This document shows, one piece after another, positions 25,074 to 33,712 of a stretch of 64,000 bases of DNA. The translations under genes and the position numbers were made by a program. The notes below the pieces were generated by a model. The model was not told the DNA's origin and searched no databases. It saw nothing but the letters and a program-made list of their open reading frames with translations. Position 1 is the stretch's first letter. Each line of letters opens with the position of its first letter. Origin of the DNA: Ignavibacteriaceae bacterium (GTDB taxonomy: Bacteria; Bacteroidota; Ignavibacteria; Ignavibacteriales; Ignavibacteriaceae); contig JARLHC010000075.1 of assembly GCA_031292455.1 (NCBI GenBank), forward strand, positions 1 to 64,000, written 5' to 3'.

Positions 25074-25988
25074 TCACTTCCTCTTGTTTAGCGCGTAGTT
25101 GATTTGTCCGTTTATATGTCTTGTCTTATCTATTATCTCACCCTTCTCGTTTACTACCGTCGAATGGCACGCTACACATTCAGTTATTGGCAGTTTAATA
25201 TGCCCAACTGGGGAAATAAATCCGTCTGGTGTACCATGGCATGAGCCGCAGGGAGCTTGGGATCCGTCTAATTTTGTCCACGTTACTGTTTTAGCATTTC
25301 CTGTCATTTTGTCGGATGTATAAGCGAATTTTCTTTCTGTCGGGGCATCGGATTTCTTGAATTCAAAGTTGCCATGACAGTATGTGTTCGCACAGGTTCC
25401 TGTGCTCGTATCAAATGAAGCATCAGTTGCTATTCCATGAATTGCAAGACTGTCCAGCTTTACTATATTTGGTTGCGGCCCATGACTAAAATGATCCGCG
25501 GCATTACTTGCTGTTGGAATTTTATGACAGTTTTCGCATGCTACAATACCAAAACCATTATTATATAAATGACTGTCATGTGCACCAACTGTAATTAAAC
25601 TTGTTGAAGTATTTCCGCTTGCATCTCTCGGTGGAGCTGTCCTCGTAGGATCATGAAAATCGCCATGACATGTATTGCATGCCAGTGGACCCGCTCCTTC
25701 TGTATGACAATTATAACATGATACCCCTGTTATCCCTCCCTTGAAATCAGCAGCATGGCATTTCTGACAACTTGCAAAATCAAAATTATTAACTGCTAAG
25801 AACTTGCCGTGAAAGTTAGCTGATGTAGTATCATTGAATCCTGTTTTGTGAATTGAGAGTGCTTGCGGCTGTGTTATATTCTCCTTTAACTTGCTGCACC
25901 CGTCAGTTAAAATTGCAATGCTGATTATTGTAATAAAACTTAAAATATAATATTTCATTTTTAATTCCATAATCTTATTTAGCTCCAT
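25074..25988 (-). CDS. Heptaheme c-type cytochrome lipoprotein
   Basis: A protein of 304 residues. A lipoprotein signal ends in LTDGC (Cys31). Met11 (25958) or Met7 (25970) could be the real start, as the hydrophobic signal begins there. Six CXXCH motifs (CQKCH, CYNCH, CNTCH, CENCH, CGSCH, CVACH) and one CX4CH motif (CANTYCH) give seven haem sites. The CX4CH site followed by CXXCH resembles the Geobacter-type CxxxxCH...CxxCH domain. It probably sits on the outer membrane as the exit cytochrome of the conduit. It is the last gene of the operon and overlaps the 14-haem gene by 14 bases from the ATG at 25988. Confidence 0.9.
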   Translation of the reverse strand: MELNKIMELKMKYYILSFITIISIAILTDGCSKLKENITQPQALSIHKTGFNDTTSANFHGKFLAVNNFDFASCQKCHAADFKGGITGVSCYNCHTEGAGPLACNTCHGDFHDPTRTAPPRDASGNTSTSLITVGAHDSHLYNNGFGIVACENCHKIPTASNAADHFSHGPQPNIVKLDSLAIHGIATDASFDTSTGTCANTYCHGNFEFKKSDAPTERKFAYTSDKMTGNAKTVTWTKLDGSQAPCGSCHGTPDGFISPVGHIKLPITECVACHSTVVNEKGEIIDKTRHINGQINYALNKRK

Positions 25989-27201
25989 GACAATATCCGC
26001 AGAATCTTACTCCTGGTGTTGCCGGAAAACGGGTATGGCAGTTAAAACATACAGATGCATCGCTGTCATGCCAGTCGCCATGTACATTATGCATAAATCC
26101 GCTTGGATGGGTTCTGGGGTCTGTCCCTTTTATTCCGTCTGCATCAGTATGGCATGTTACACATATAGGGTCGGCTCCTTGTACATCGTGACATGCCTGG
26201 CAACTCTCAATGTCCCTTCTTGCTAATACACTATGCCTTCCGCCTCCTGTCCCGACACCTCTTCCTGTAACAAAATCAGTTGCAAAATGAGAGGTTGGTG
26301 TGATCCCTCCTAAATTGAAATCACTGTTTTTCGATGAATGGCAGCTTCCGCAGAATGTCTCTGTTTCATGACAGGTCTGGCACTCTGCTGTCTTACCTTT
26401 TAAATCAATTCCATGCGTATACGTGTAATTCAAATCGTGTACCCGCGTTATCTGCTGTTGCTTTGTACCATCTTTAAAATTGTTTGGTAAATAAGGTGCA
26501 TAAAAATCAGTGGGCGTGTTTGCGCCCGTAATTACATTATTGGCAGCATGGCAGGTAATGCATGAATTATTGTTGGCATCATGGCACATAACACAGTTGG
26601 CATTAATTTCCTTTGCCGCATATTTATGGCTCTTAATAAAGTTAACACTCTGGTGCGATAATGGCTTTAAGTTAACCGTGGAAATATGGCAGGCCTCGCA
26701 TGAACTTGTCGCTTTGCCTTTGTCATTGTGGCATGAATAGCAGTTTTCCATAATAGGGTAGGGCTGCACTGCTTTGTAAGCATAATCCACATCTGTTATC
26801 CCCTTATGGCAGGCTTCGCATTTTAGCTTCTGATTATCAAGATGTGCGCTGTGATCAAATATAATATTATTCGATGTATGCTGAATTAGATTTGCATACA
26901 TTTCACCGTAATGGCACTTGTTGCATTTATCATCATTATTCACTTCATCATGGCATTGCTTGCATGCTTCATGATTTGGCATTAACCTGTCTTTTACCGA
27001 CTTGCTTGTCTTCACTGCTGCATGGCATACATCGCATTCAGCTAAATCTTTATGAAAACTGTGCGAGAACTTGATTATGTTCGCGTTTCCTGTCGAGTCA
27101 GAATCATCAGTTGCCTTCGGGGATGAAAAAGCAGATAATAACAGTATAACTAAAATTACAGGAAGTACAATTAGGTATAGATATTTAATTTTTAATTTCA
27201 T
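25975..27201 (-). CDS. 14-haem c-type cytochrome
   Basis: A protein of 408 residues. An N-terminal hydrophobic segment (about 8-27) acts as signal peptide or anchor. There are 14 CXXCH motifs (CDVCH, CKQCH, CNKCH, CEACH, CYSCH, CEACH, CVMCH, CITCH, CQTCH, CGSCH, CQACH, CVTCH, CFNCH, CGYCH). Many extra histidines could give bis-His ligation. The haem density, one per 29 residues, is that of a molecular wire. It is probably periplasmic, passing electrons to the porin-embedded exit cytochrome. It lies one base after the porin gene and overlaps the heptaheme gene, so all three should be made together. Confidence 0.93.
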   Translation of the reverse strand: MKLKIKYLYLIVLPVILVILLLSAFSSPKATDDSDSTGNANIIKFSHSFHKDLAECDVCHAAVKTSKSVKDRLMPNHEACKQCHDEVNNDDKCNKCHYGEMYANLIQHTSNNIIFDHSAHLDNQKLKCEACHKGITDVDYAYKAVQPYPIMENCYSCHNDKGKATSSCEACHISTVNLKPLSHQSVNFIKSHKYAAKEINANCVMCHDANNNSCITCHAANNVITGANTPTDFYAPYLPNNFKDGTKQQQITRVHDLNYTYTHGIDLKGKTAECQTCHETETFCGSCHSSKNSDFNLGGITPTSHFATDFVTGRGVGTGGGRHSVLARRDIESCQACHDVQGADPICVTCHTDADGIKGTDPRTHPSGFMHNVHGDWHDSDASVCFNCHTRFPATPGVRFCGYCHGAK

Positions 27202-27202
27202 G

Positions 27203-28489
27203 TTACATCATCCCCAGATTAGTATTAAACCAGTAGTTGATCTTGAAGAAAAACCTGAAGTCATTCTTGTATATTTTATTGTCCATATATTGTCCCTGAA
27301 GATCAAATGATAAGGCCCTGTATGGTCTTACATTTACTCCTGCCAGAACTGAGGCAAGGTCATTTACTGCATCATCTGGCGAAAGTTTATATGCCGTAAA
27401 TGAAATCCCTGCAGATGGAGTTAGTATCCCATCCCAAAATGAATGAGCTGTATATAATGATAATCCATCCATTTCTCCGGCATAGCCTAAATTTTTAAGA
27501 TATGTTAATGTTCCGTAAGTAGTGCTCACCCCTAAAGTAATCCTCTGCGAATTATCATCCTGGTAAATTACATCCCCTACTTTACCTGTCAGAGTAATTT
27601 CCTTGTTTAAAGTATAATCCCCTCCGACTTCTATTTCCTGTGTATTACCATAATTAAATACTGAAAATATTGAATTATAATTTATCCTCGGGTCCCTGTA
27701 ATTATAGTATACATTAAGTTTTAAATTATCTATCTGCAGATAGTCTGCATTAAATTCAAACTTTGACGTCTTTTCAAAATTAAAATCATAATCGTATCTG
27801 GCTTCTATGGCTGCTGTATTCTTAAGATCATAGAATACTTCTGCTGATCCAAAACTGAATTGATTGGAATTATGAGTTATCAGTACATTGATTGGATTAT
27901 TCTCCGGATCTAATCGAAGTGCGTAGTAATCTTCAGGTTTAAAATTCTTATTCACATAGCTTAAGCTTACCTGGAAATTATCAATTGCATTGGTTATTAA
28001 TTTCCCCCCTGTAACGTAATTATTCTTCCAGTCATTAAAGGCAACTTTCTGGTATGATGGAACATCTCCGCCGTAATAACCCGATATCCTGAAACGATTA
28101 AATTTTAGATCAACGTTGGCTCCATCATAAACTCCCCCTTCTATGCTGTTGAAAATTGGTTGCCTTCCTAATTTTATGGTTGCAACATCAAAAAGGTCAC
28201 GCCCTTCAAGGTATAGGTTATATAACCGTACGCGGGATGCTTCGTTTGCATCTCCCGCCGAAAGATCTCCTTCAAAGTCAAGATAAGTTCTTAGCGAGAA
28301 CTTATCTTGATTGATATTAAGGCTTAATAGCTCATATGCCCGCAAATATTGATTTGAAGCATTTACTGTATCAAACCTTTCCATTGAATAAACCGAGGAA
28401 GAGATTCTTCCATTTATGTTTTGTGGGATTAAGTATCCCGTAAACATTATTATAAGGCAGATTAGTAGTATAAATTTATTCATGTTCAA
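27203..28489 (-). CDS. Outer-membrane beta-barrel porin of cytochrome conduit
   Basis: A protein of 428 residues. A signal peptide spans about residues 1-22 (ending LIPQ). The rest alternates polar and aromatic residues with about 18-20 possible strands (FSLRTYLDFEGDL, NVYYNYRDP, GTLTYLKNLGYAG). It ends in the aromatic strand FFFKINYWFNTNLGMM. There is no haem motif. Set directly between four multiheme cytochromes, it fits the role of the barrel in porin-cytochrome complexes such as MtrB or OmbB, though the length is smaller than MtrB and the sequence is not obviously related. Direct similarity needs a profile search. Confidence 0.8.
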   Translation of the reverse strand: MNMNKFILLICLIIMFTGYLIPQNINGRISSSVYSMERFDTVNASNQYLRAYELLSLNINQDKFSLRTYLDFEGDLSAGDANEASRVRLYNLYLEGRDLFDVATIKLGRQPIFNSIEGGVYDGANVDLKFNRFRISGYYGGDVPSYQKVAFNDWKNNYVTGGKLITNAIDNFQVSLSYVNKNFKPEDYYALRLDPENNPINVLITHNSNQFSFGSAEVFYDLKNTAAIEARYDYDFNFEKTSKFEFNADYLQIDNLKLNVYYNYRDPRINYNSIFSVFNYGNTQEIEVGGDYTLNKEITLTGKVGDVIYQDDNSQRITLGVSTTYGTLTYLKNLGYAGEMDGLSLYTAHSFWDGILTPSAGISFTAYKLSPDDAVNDLASVLAGVNVRPYRALSFDLQGQYMDNKIYKNDFRFFFKINYWFNTNLGMM

Positions 28490-28512
28490 TATTTTTTTGA
28501 AAGATTAAACTG

Positions 28513-29067
28513 TTATTTGCTCTTGGGTATCGGATGCTTAATCTTATCCCACATTACGGCAAAGTCTTGTTTTACATATGTCGGACTCTTTTCATTATGG
28601 CATTGTACACAAAATGATTCACGATCCGTGTGTATCATTAATCCGTTCTTTATTGCCTCTTCTTTATTCTTCATTATGCTTACCGATTTGTAGTTTGAAC
28701 CTGCGCCATGGCAGGTCTCGCACTGTACACCATCTTCTACATGAAACTTTGCGCCTAATAATGTCGGGTCCGCCTTATATCCGGATGTGTGGCACCCCAT
28801 GCATTCATCGGTTTTAATAGCCGGTGTCTTGTATCCTCTGGCCAGCGCAATTGAATCTGCCCTCGGTGTCAGGAGTGCTTTGTATGCCTGTGAATGCTTT
28901 GTCGATTTCCATATATCATATTGCTTGCCTGCTTTTTCTGTCTTATGACAAAGTCCGCATGTCTCTGCACCTACAAATGTATTTGGCTTCTTGTCTGTAT
29001 CTTTATCTTGACAAAAGAATAGGGGAGAAAACATTATCAGCATTATAATCGCAGTTCTATGAGTCAT
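28513..29067 (-). CDS. Tetraheme cytochrome c (c554-like)
   Basis: A protein of 184 residues. The N-terminal hydrophobic segment (MTHRTAIIMLIMFSPLFFCQ) is a signal peptide, possibly of the lipoprotein type with the Cys at residue 19. Four CXXCH motifs are present (CGLCH, CMGCH, CETCH, CVQCH), with the pattern ETCGLCH...W..TKHSQAY and DGVQCETCHGAG seen in cytochrome c554-like electron carriers. It is probably a small periplasmic or membrane-attached shuttle. It lies between the T9SS cytochrome and the porin gene in the operon. Confidence 0.9.
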   Translation of the reverse strand: MTHRTAIIMLIMFSPLFFCQDKDTDKKPNTFVGAETCGLCHKTEKAGKQYDIWKSTKHSQAYKALLTPRADSIALARGYKTPAIKTDECMGCHTSGYKADPTLLGAKFHVEDGVQCETCHGAGSNYKSVSIMKNKEEAIKNGLMIHTDRESFCVQCHNEKSPTYVKQDFAVMWDKIKHPIPKSK

Positions 29068-29133
29068 TATACCTCCTGTATTTTAATTTTTATAATTGGA
29101 GAGTTCAACTTAATGAACTCTCCCGATATAGCT

Positions 29134-30729
29134 TTATTTTATTAAGACCATCTTTCTAACCATCTGGAAGTCCTTCGAAACAAGACGGTAGAAATATATC
29201 CCGGATGCGTATGAGCTGGCGTTCCATTCAATCTTGTATTTGCCTGCCTGATAGAAATTATTTGTTAGAGTTACGACTTCTTTCCCTATAGCATCGTATA
29301 CCACTACCTTTACATTGCCTGATTCAGGAATTGAAAACTTAATTGTGGTCGAGGGATTGAAAGGATTCGGATAATTCTGAGATAATTCATATTTGTTTGG
29401 TGCCATGCCTGTTTCATTCAATAGTGCCGTCGGAGTGAATCTGGCTATCGCATCCCTTAATAATTTTTGTACAAGTCGGGTATTATGAATACCATGGCTC
29501 CCTTCTCCTGTAATCGATAGCAAATTATAATTCGCCTGCATGAATGCAGTCGTAAGTGAATCATTATGGCTGGCTTTATTTATCTTAGTCTGTAAAACAT
29601 TTATAAGACTGTCTGTTCTTGTCTGCGTGCCTCTGTAATCAAACATTTTGTCATGGTTCGAGGTATCAACTACTGTATAGAAATCTGAATGACAGTTCCT
29701 GCATGCCTCTACCCTTGGGAAAAATGTATGCCCTGTTGCTGATGTCTGTCCGTTGAATGGACTTGCATATACATGGCAGTTCACGCATCTCTCCGTTGCT
29801 GCGTATGTATGCGCAGAGTTAATGTATGTTTCGCCGGGATACTGATAACCGAATAAAGGACTTCCTGTCAATGCCTTTGATGTTGTCTGATGCGGCGTGC
29901 TGTTTATAATAATTGTGTCTGCATTATTATGGCACTGATCGCATATTGTACTTTGCGGCGTAATTGCAAACCTTAACTGGTGCTGGTTATTCTTTGCATG
30001 TGGATCATGACACGCTACACAGGTTAATGGCTTTACATCGGAACCGGTAGCTAGTATTGTATCCCTGTATCCCTGTGGATTGGATGCCCATAAAATAAAA
30101 TTCTGTGCAACATGACATCTTACGCACGATTTATTCGTTACTACAAATGAAATATTGCTGTGTGCATGTACCGATTGCTGCCATTCATCATAATATGGAT
30201 TATGTACCCCTTGATGGCATTGCCCGCAAAGCTCAGCTGAATAGTTCAGTTTATTAATATTCTTAAAATCCCAATGGTTTGCTCCTAATATTACAGTATC
30301 TCCCGGATTGGTAGGATTTGTATTTTTGATTCCTAAAGGACCATGACATGCCTCGCATCCTACATTCTTTACCCTGTTAAATGCGGCAATATTAGTAATG
30401 ACATAGTTTGGAGTTTTAGTACTGTCTTTCAAAACATATTCATCTGCGCCGTAAGTTGCCGGTCCTGGTATCCATCCGGTTGTATGACACGAAAGACAAT
30501 CATAACTTAACATTGTCTTCAGTGAATCATAAGAAACTGCATGCAGTGTATTCTTATATGTGTCATATTTTGGAGAACCTATGTTCCCTGATTGATGACA
30601 GGATGCGCATGACCTTCCTTGTGGCTCACTTCCGTTTCCCGTTCCTAAATAATAATTTGTTTCTTGGCTGAATAATATCCCCGATGCCGTGAGGAGAAAA
30701 ATTGCTGTAAGTAGTAAGTTTCTATTCAT
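29134..30729 (-). CDS. Nonaheme c-type cytochrome with T9SS sorting domain
   Basis: A protein of 531 residues. A signal peptide (1-21, ending LFSQ) is followed by nine CXXCH motifs from about residue 40 to 345 (CASCH, CLSCH, CEACH, CGQCH, CVRCH, CVACH, CDQCH, CVNCH, CRNCH). A helical region without cysteines comes next. The last 75 residues or so are a type IX sorting domain with LSQNYPNPFNPSTTIKFSIP and the end FQMVRKMVLIK. So haem should be attached in the periplasm and the protein then moved through the T9SS to the cell surface. It is the first gene of the cytochrome operon and its likely role is outer electron exchange. Confidence 0.92.
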   Translation of the reverse strand: MNRNLLLTAIFLLTASGILFSQETNYYLGTGNGSEPQGRSCASCHQSGNIGSPKYDTYKNTLHAVSYDSLKTMLSYDCLSCHTTGWIPGPATYGADEYVLKDSTKTPNYVITNIAAFNRVKNVGCEACHGPLGIKNTNPTNPGDTVILGANHWDFKNINKLNYSAELCGQCHQGVHNPYYDEWQQSVHAHSNISFVVTNKSCVRCHVAQNFILWASNPQGYRDTILATGSDVKPLTCVACHDPHAKNNQHQLRFAITPQSTICDQCHNNADTIIINSTPHQTTSKALTGSPLFGYQYPGETYINSAHTYAATERCVNCHVYASPFNGQTSATGHTFFPRVEACRNCHSDFYTVVDTSNHDKMFDYRGTQTRTDSLINVLQTKINKASHNDSLTTAFMQANYNLLSITGEGSHGIHNTRLVQKLLRDAIARFTPTALLNETGMAPNKYELSQNYPNPFNPSTTIKFSIPESGNVKVVVYDAIGKEVVTLTNNFYQAGKYKIEWNASSYASGIYFYRLVSKDFQMVRKMVLIK

Positions 30730-30922
30730 ACATTATTCCTCGTGAGATTTATCTATTATCCGAAATTTCTTAAAATAAAATTCAAAAGCAAATATTAAAC
30801 CAGTGATATGTAGCATATTTCATCAATTACGACATATTCTTTATCACAAACGGGAATATAAGTATTTTTTTATCAATTTGGGGAATAATTCTTCTGTCCT
30901 TAATATTATAATAAATTTATGT

Positions 30923-30930
30923 AGTTTTGT
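30923..30930 (+). promoter_or_regulatory. Bacteroidota-type -7 promoter element
   Basis: TAGTTTTG matches TAnnTTTG and lies 20 bases before the ATG of the lipoprotein at 30951. The spacer 30730-30950 should also hold the minus-strand promoter of the cytochrome operon, which I cannot locate with confidence. Confidence 0.45.
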
Positions 30931-30950
30931 GCAAGTAAAAAGAGAATTAT

Positions 30951-31457
30951 ATGCGATTCAAATATGTTATTCCCGTTCTTATTACTATTTTGTTAGTTTC
31001 ATGTAGCCCCAAAAGAATAGATAAACTTGGGTTTTCAGTAAAAAATAACATTATCTATAGAAATGATTCCAATATCCCCTTTACCGGAATTATAAAGACT
31101 AAAACAGAAGGTAAATATTTTGAGTATTCGGTGAAAGATGGTCTGAAAAACGGTCTATTTAAAATATCTTTTGAAAATGGTAATCCGATTATGGTCGGAA
31201 ATATTGTAAATGATAAGAATGAAGGCAAATGGCTCTACTATTATCCTTCTGGTCAGCTGGAATCCGAAGGGAACTATGTCCATAATAAATCCGATAGCAC
31301 ATGGACCTGGTATTACCCCAGCGGAAAAATTAAAGAGAAGGGTAAGTTCGTTAACGGACTCAGAGAAGGAAGCTCAAAGATGTTTGACGAATTGGGAAAT
31401 GTTTCTATGGAAAATGAATATAAACATGGTATAGCTTCTGATCCTGTTCGTAATTAA
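30951..31457 (+). CDS. MORN-repeat (YwqK-like) lipoprotein
   Basis: A protein of 168 residues. A lipoprotein signal (LITILLVSCSP, Cys18) leads into at least three MORN-like repeats: NEGKWLYYYPSGQLESEGNY, SDSTWTWYYPSGKIKEKGKF and REGSSKMFDELGNVSMENEY. Such proteins are common in Bacteroidota and are often annotated as YwqK-family antitoxins, without proof of that role. It is probably periplasmic-facing on the outer membrane. It is divergent from the cytochrome operon and upstream of rplU. Confidence 0.82.
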   Translation: MRFKYVIPVLITILLVSCSPKRIDKLGFSVKNNIIYRNDSNIPFTGIIKTKTEGKYFEYSVKDGLKNGLFKISFENGNPIMVGNIVNDKNEGKWLYYYPSGQLESEGNYVHNKSDSTWTWYYPSGKIKEKGKFVNGLREGSSKMFDELGNVSMENEYKHGIASDPVRN

Positions 31458-31510
31458 TATTAAAGAGATTTTATTTGACATATGTTTACTAAATAGTTAA
31501 CTTCACTGTC

Positions 31511-31518
31511 TAATTTTG
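31511..31518 (+). promoter_or_regulatory. Bacteroidota-type -7 promoter element of rplU
   Basis: TAATTTTG fits TAnnTTTG and lies 16 bases before the rplU ATG. A TTTG at 31474-31477 is farther upstream than the usual -33 spacing. Confidence 0.4.
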
Positions 31519-31534
31519 AAAAAATGAGGTTATA

Positions 31535-31843
31535 ATGTTTGCCGTAGTTGATATATTAGGTCAACAGTTTAAAGTGACAGAAAAAACGAAATACTACGTA
31601 CCGAGATTGAAAGATGCACCGGAAAGCGAAGTTACATTTCCTAATGTTCTGTTGTTTAGCGATGATACAAGTGTTAAGATCGGTAGTCCTTATGTTGCAG
31701 GTGTAAAAGTCTCTGCAAAAGTGCTCGATCATGTTAAAGATGATAAGGTTATTGTTTATAAAAAGAAAAGAAGAACCGGATACGATAAATTTAATGGTCA
31801 TAGACAGCATCTTACTAGAATAGAAATTACAAAGATTGGTTAA
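31535..31843 (+). CDS. rplU: 50S ribosomal protein L21
   Basis: A protein of 102 residues, the normal L21 length. It begins MFAVVDILGQQFKVTEKTKYYVPRL and ends with the rRNA-binding signature KKKRRTGYDKFNGHRQHLTRI. It is a large-subunit protein that binds 23S rRNA. It lies 12 bases before rpmA, the conserved L21-L27 pair. Confidence 0.97.
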   Translation: MFAVVDILGQQFKVTEKTKYYVPRLKDAPESEVTFPNVLLFSDDTSVKIGSPYVAGVKVSAKVLDHVKDDKVIVYKKKRRTGYDKFNGHRQHLTRIEITKIG

Positions 31844-31855
31844 AGGAGATTTATA

Positions 31856-32110
31856 ATGGCACATAAAAAAGGTCAGGGATCTACAAGAAACGGAAGAGAT
31901 AGTAATGCGCAGCGCCTTGGCGTAAAGAAATTTGGTGGTGAGAAAGTTTTGGCTGGAAATATTCTGGTAAGACAAAGAGGTACAAAATTCCATCCCGGTG
32001 AAAATGTAGCTATCGGCGGTGATGATACTTTATTCGCTTTGATTGATGGATTTGTAAAGTTTGAGAAAAAAAGAGGGGATAGACAATTCGTTAATGTATA
32101 CGGATCATAA
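31856..32110 (+). CDS. rpmA: 50S ribosomal protein L27
   Basis: A protein of 84 residues. It begins [20 protein letters not shown] and holds the L27 signature [18 protein letters not shown]. The N-terminus starts directly with the mature sequence, with no cleavable Firmicute-type extension. It helps to place tRNAs in the peptidyl transferase centre. AAAGGAG lies seven bases before the ATG, and a terminator follows. Confidence 0.97.
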   Translation: MAHKKGQGSTRNGRDSNAQRLGVKKFGGEKVLAGNILVRQRGTKFHPGENVAIGGDDTLFALIDGFVKFEKKRGDRQFVNVYGS

Positions 32111-32136
32111 ATCCTGAACAAAATTATCGCGATATT

Positions 32137-32162
32137 AAAAGGTTACCATTCGGTAACCTTTT
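32137..32162 (+). terminator. Rho-independent terminator of rplU-rpmA
   Basis: A perfect inverted repeat AAAAGGTTACC / GGTAACCTTTT with a four-base loop, ending in a T-run, 27 bases after the rpmA stop. Confidence 0.9.
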
Positions 32163-32399
32163 CCATTTCTGACCGGATATTTAAACTATGTAATTCCATC
32201 TGACAGGTAATGCATTTTAAAGTTCCTAATTTTTCCGAAATATTACGGACTAATGATTATTTACCCCCGGTTATAAGGTATATTACCTATTGTTTGTTTT
32301 CCTGAATTAAATTATATATGGAAAGTATTAGAATTATTTAACTAACTAAATAAACTGCATAGAATTGAATAAAATTATTACTGATAGAGAATCTTTATT

Positions 32400-33611
32400 A
32401 TGAGTCGTATTTGCATGATTTCTCAGTCAAATCTCTCTGACCCGCGCGTTAGAAGACAAGCCGAAGCACTTGCGGAAGATGGAAATGAAGTCGATATAAT
32501 ATGTACTTGTAATGATAAAAATGAACCGAAAATTGAAAACTTCGGTTTCATCACCTACTATAAAGTCCTTGTCAAAAAAAGATATGAAAATGCTGTAAGA
32601 TATGCTCTTCATTCCTTTTACTTTTTTATAAAAACTTTCTTTAAACTTCAATCCTTGTCCTTTATTAAAAGCTATGATCTTATTCAAATTCATAATATGC
32701 CCGAATTCCATGTTTTTACGGCGCTATTTCAGAAAATTGCCGGTATTCCGGTTGTCCTTGATATTCACGATCTGACCCCCGAATTGTTTGATTGTAAATG
32801 GGGGGATAAAAATCATTCCGTATTTAGTTTTATCGTTCGGGTTGTTGAAAAGATCTCGTGCAGCTTCTCAAATAATATAATCACAGTAACAGATATTTGT
32901 AAGGAAAATCTTGTAAATCGGGGCGTCCCACCTGAAAAAATTACCCTGGTTCTTAATACTCCGAATCAGAATATTTTTAAATATGATCCGGGAAGGGAAT
33001 TCAGGGTTATTACAAGTGGTGCCAAACTTATTTATCACGGCACTGTTGCACAAAGAATGGGTATCCATTCCGCTGTTGAATCAATGAAATATATCAACGA
33101 AAAAATCCCTGGCAGTACTCTTGCAATCTATGGTCATTTCGATTACTCTTACAAGATACTGATTGATAAACTAATCAAACGGCATAATCTTGAGCAGTCT
33201 GTTTGTTTGCATGGTGAACATCCTCAGGAAGAAATATATGAATTTATTAAGGCATCAGACTTCGGTGTGGTCCCCTATGTTGACAATGTTTATATGAACC
33301 TTTGTCTTTCTACTAAAATGTTTGAATATAATGCTTCCTTGCTTCCTGTTGTCGCTTCACGTCTTAAATCTTTCTCAATGATATTCGGAGATGACAGTAT
33401 AGCCTATACAAAACCGGAATGCCCTCATGAAATAGCAGAAAAAATAATAAGTCTGTGTAATGATCCTGCTAAAAGAAAAAGAATGGTTTGTAACGCCTAT
33501 TCCATCCTTCAAAGTATTTCTGGTCAGATTATGTCTGAAAGATATCTTAATTTAATAAACAGCACTATCTTTGGGAAAAAAAATATTAAAGTAAGTACTT
33601 CTGGAATTTGA
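32400..33611 (+). CDS. Family 4 glycosyltransferase
   Basis: A protein of 403 residues of GT-B type. The N-terminal domain begins MSRICMISQSNLSDPRVRRQA, a donor-independent motif common to Bacteroidota GT4 enzymes. The C-terminal domain has LIYHGTVAQRMGIHSAVESM, the linker HGEHPQEEIYEFIKASDFGV and the nucleotide-sugar site VYMNLCLSTKMFEYNASLLPVV. It acts at the cytoplasmic face on surface polysaccharide or lipid-linked sugars; the sugar is unknown. It is a single gene after the ribosomal terminator, with a 289-base leader in which I see no clear element. Confidence 0.88.
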   Translation: MSRICMISQSNLSDPRVRRQAEALAEDGNEVDIICTCNDKNEPKIENFGFITYYKVLVKKRYENAVRYALHSFYFFIKTFFKLQSLSFIKSYDLIQIHNMPEFHVFTALFQKIAGIPVVLDIHDLTPELFDCKWGDKNHSVFSFIVRVVEKISCSFSNNIITVTDICKENLVNRGVPPEKITLVLNTPNQNIFKYDPGREFRVITSGAKLIYHGTVAQRMGIHSAVESMKYINEKIPGSTLAIYGHFDYSYKILIDKLIKRHNLEQSVCLHGEHPQEEIYEFIKASDFGVVPYVDNVYMNLCLSTKMFEYNASLLPVVASRLKSFSMIFGDDSIAYTKPECPHEIAEKIISLCNDPAKRKRMVCNAYSILQSISGQIMSERYLNLINSTIFGKKNIKVSTSGI

Positions 33612-33712
33612 TTGATTTATTCTGAAAAATGTCCTTGCCCCTTATTCTTTTTAACTTATTTTATCACTATAAAAATTATTTTATTCTGCAAACATAAATT
33701 ATCTGAACTCCT

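Noticed and set aside
25987-30671. Several plus-strand frames opposite the cytochrome operon
   Set aside because: They are antisense shadows of CXXCH-rich genes, with no ribosome sites or family motifs.
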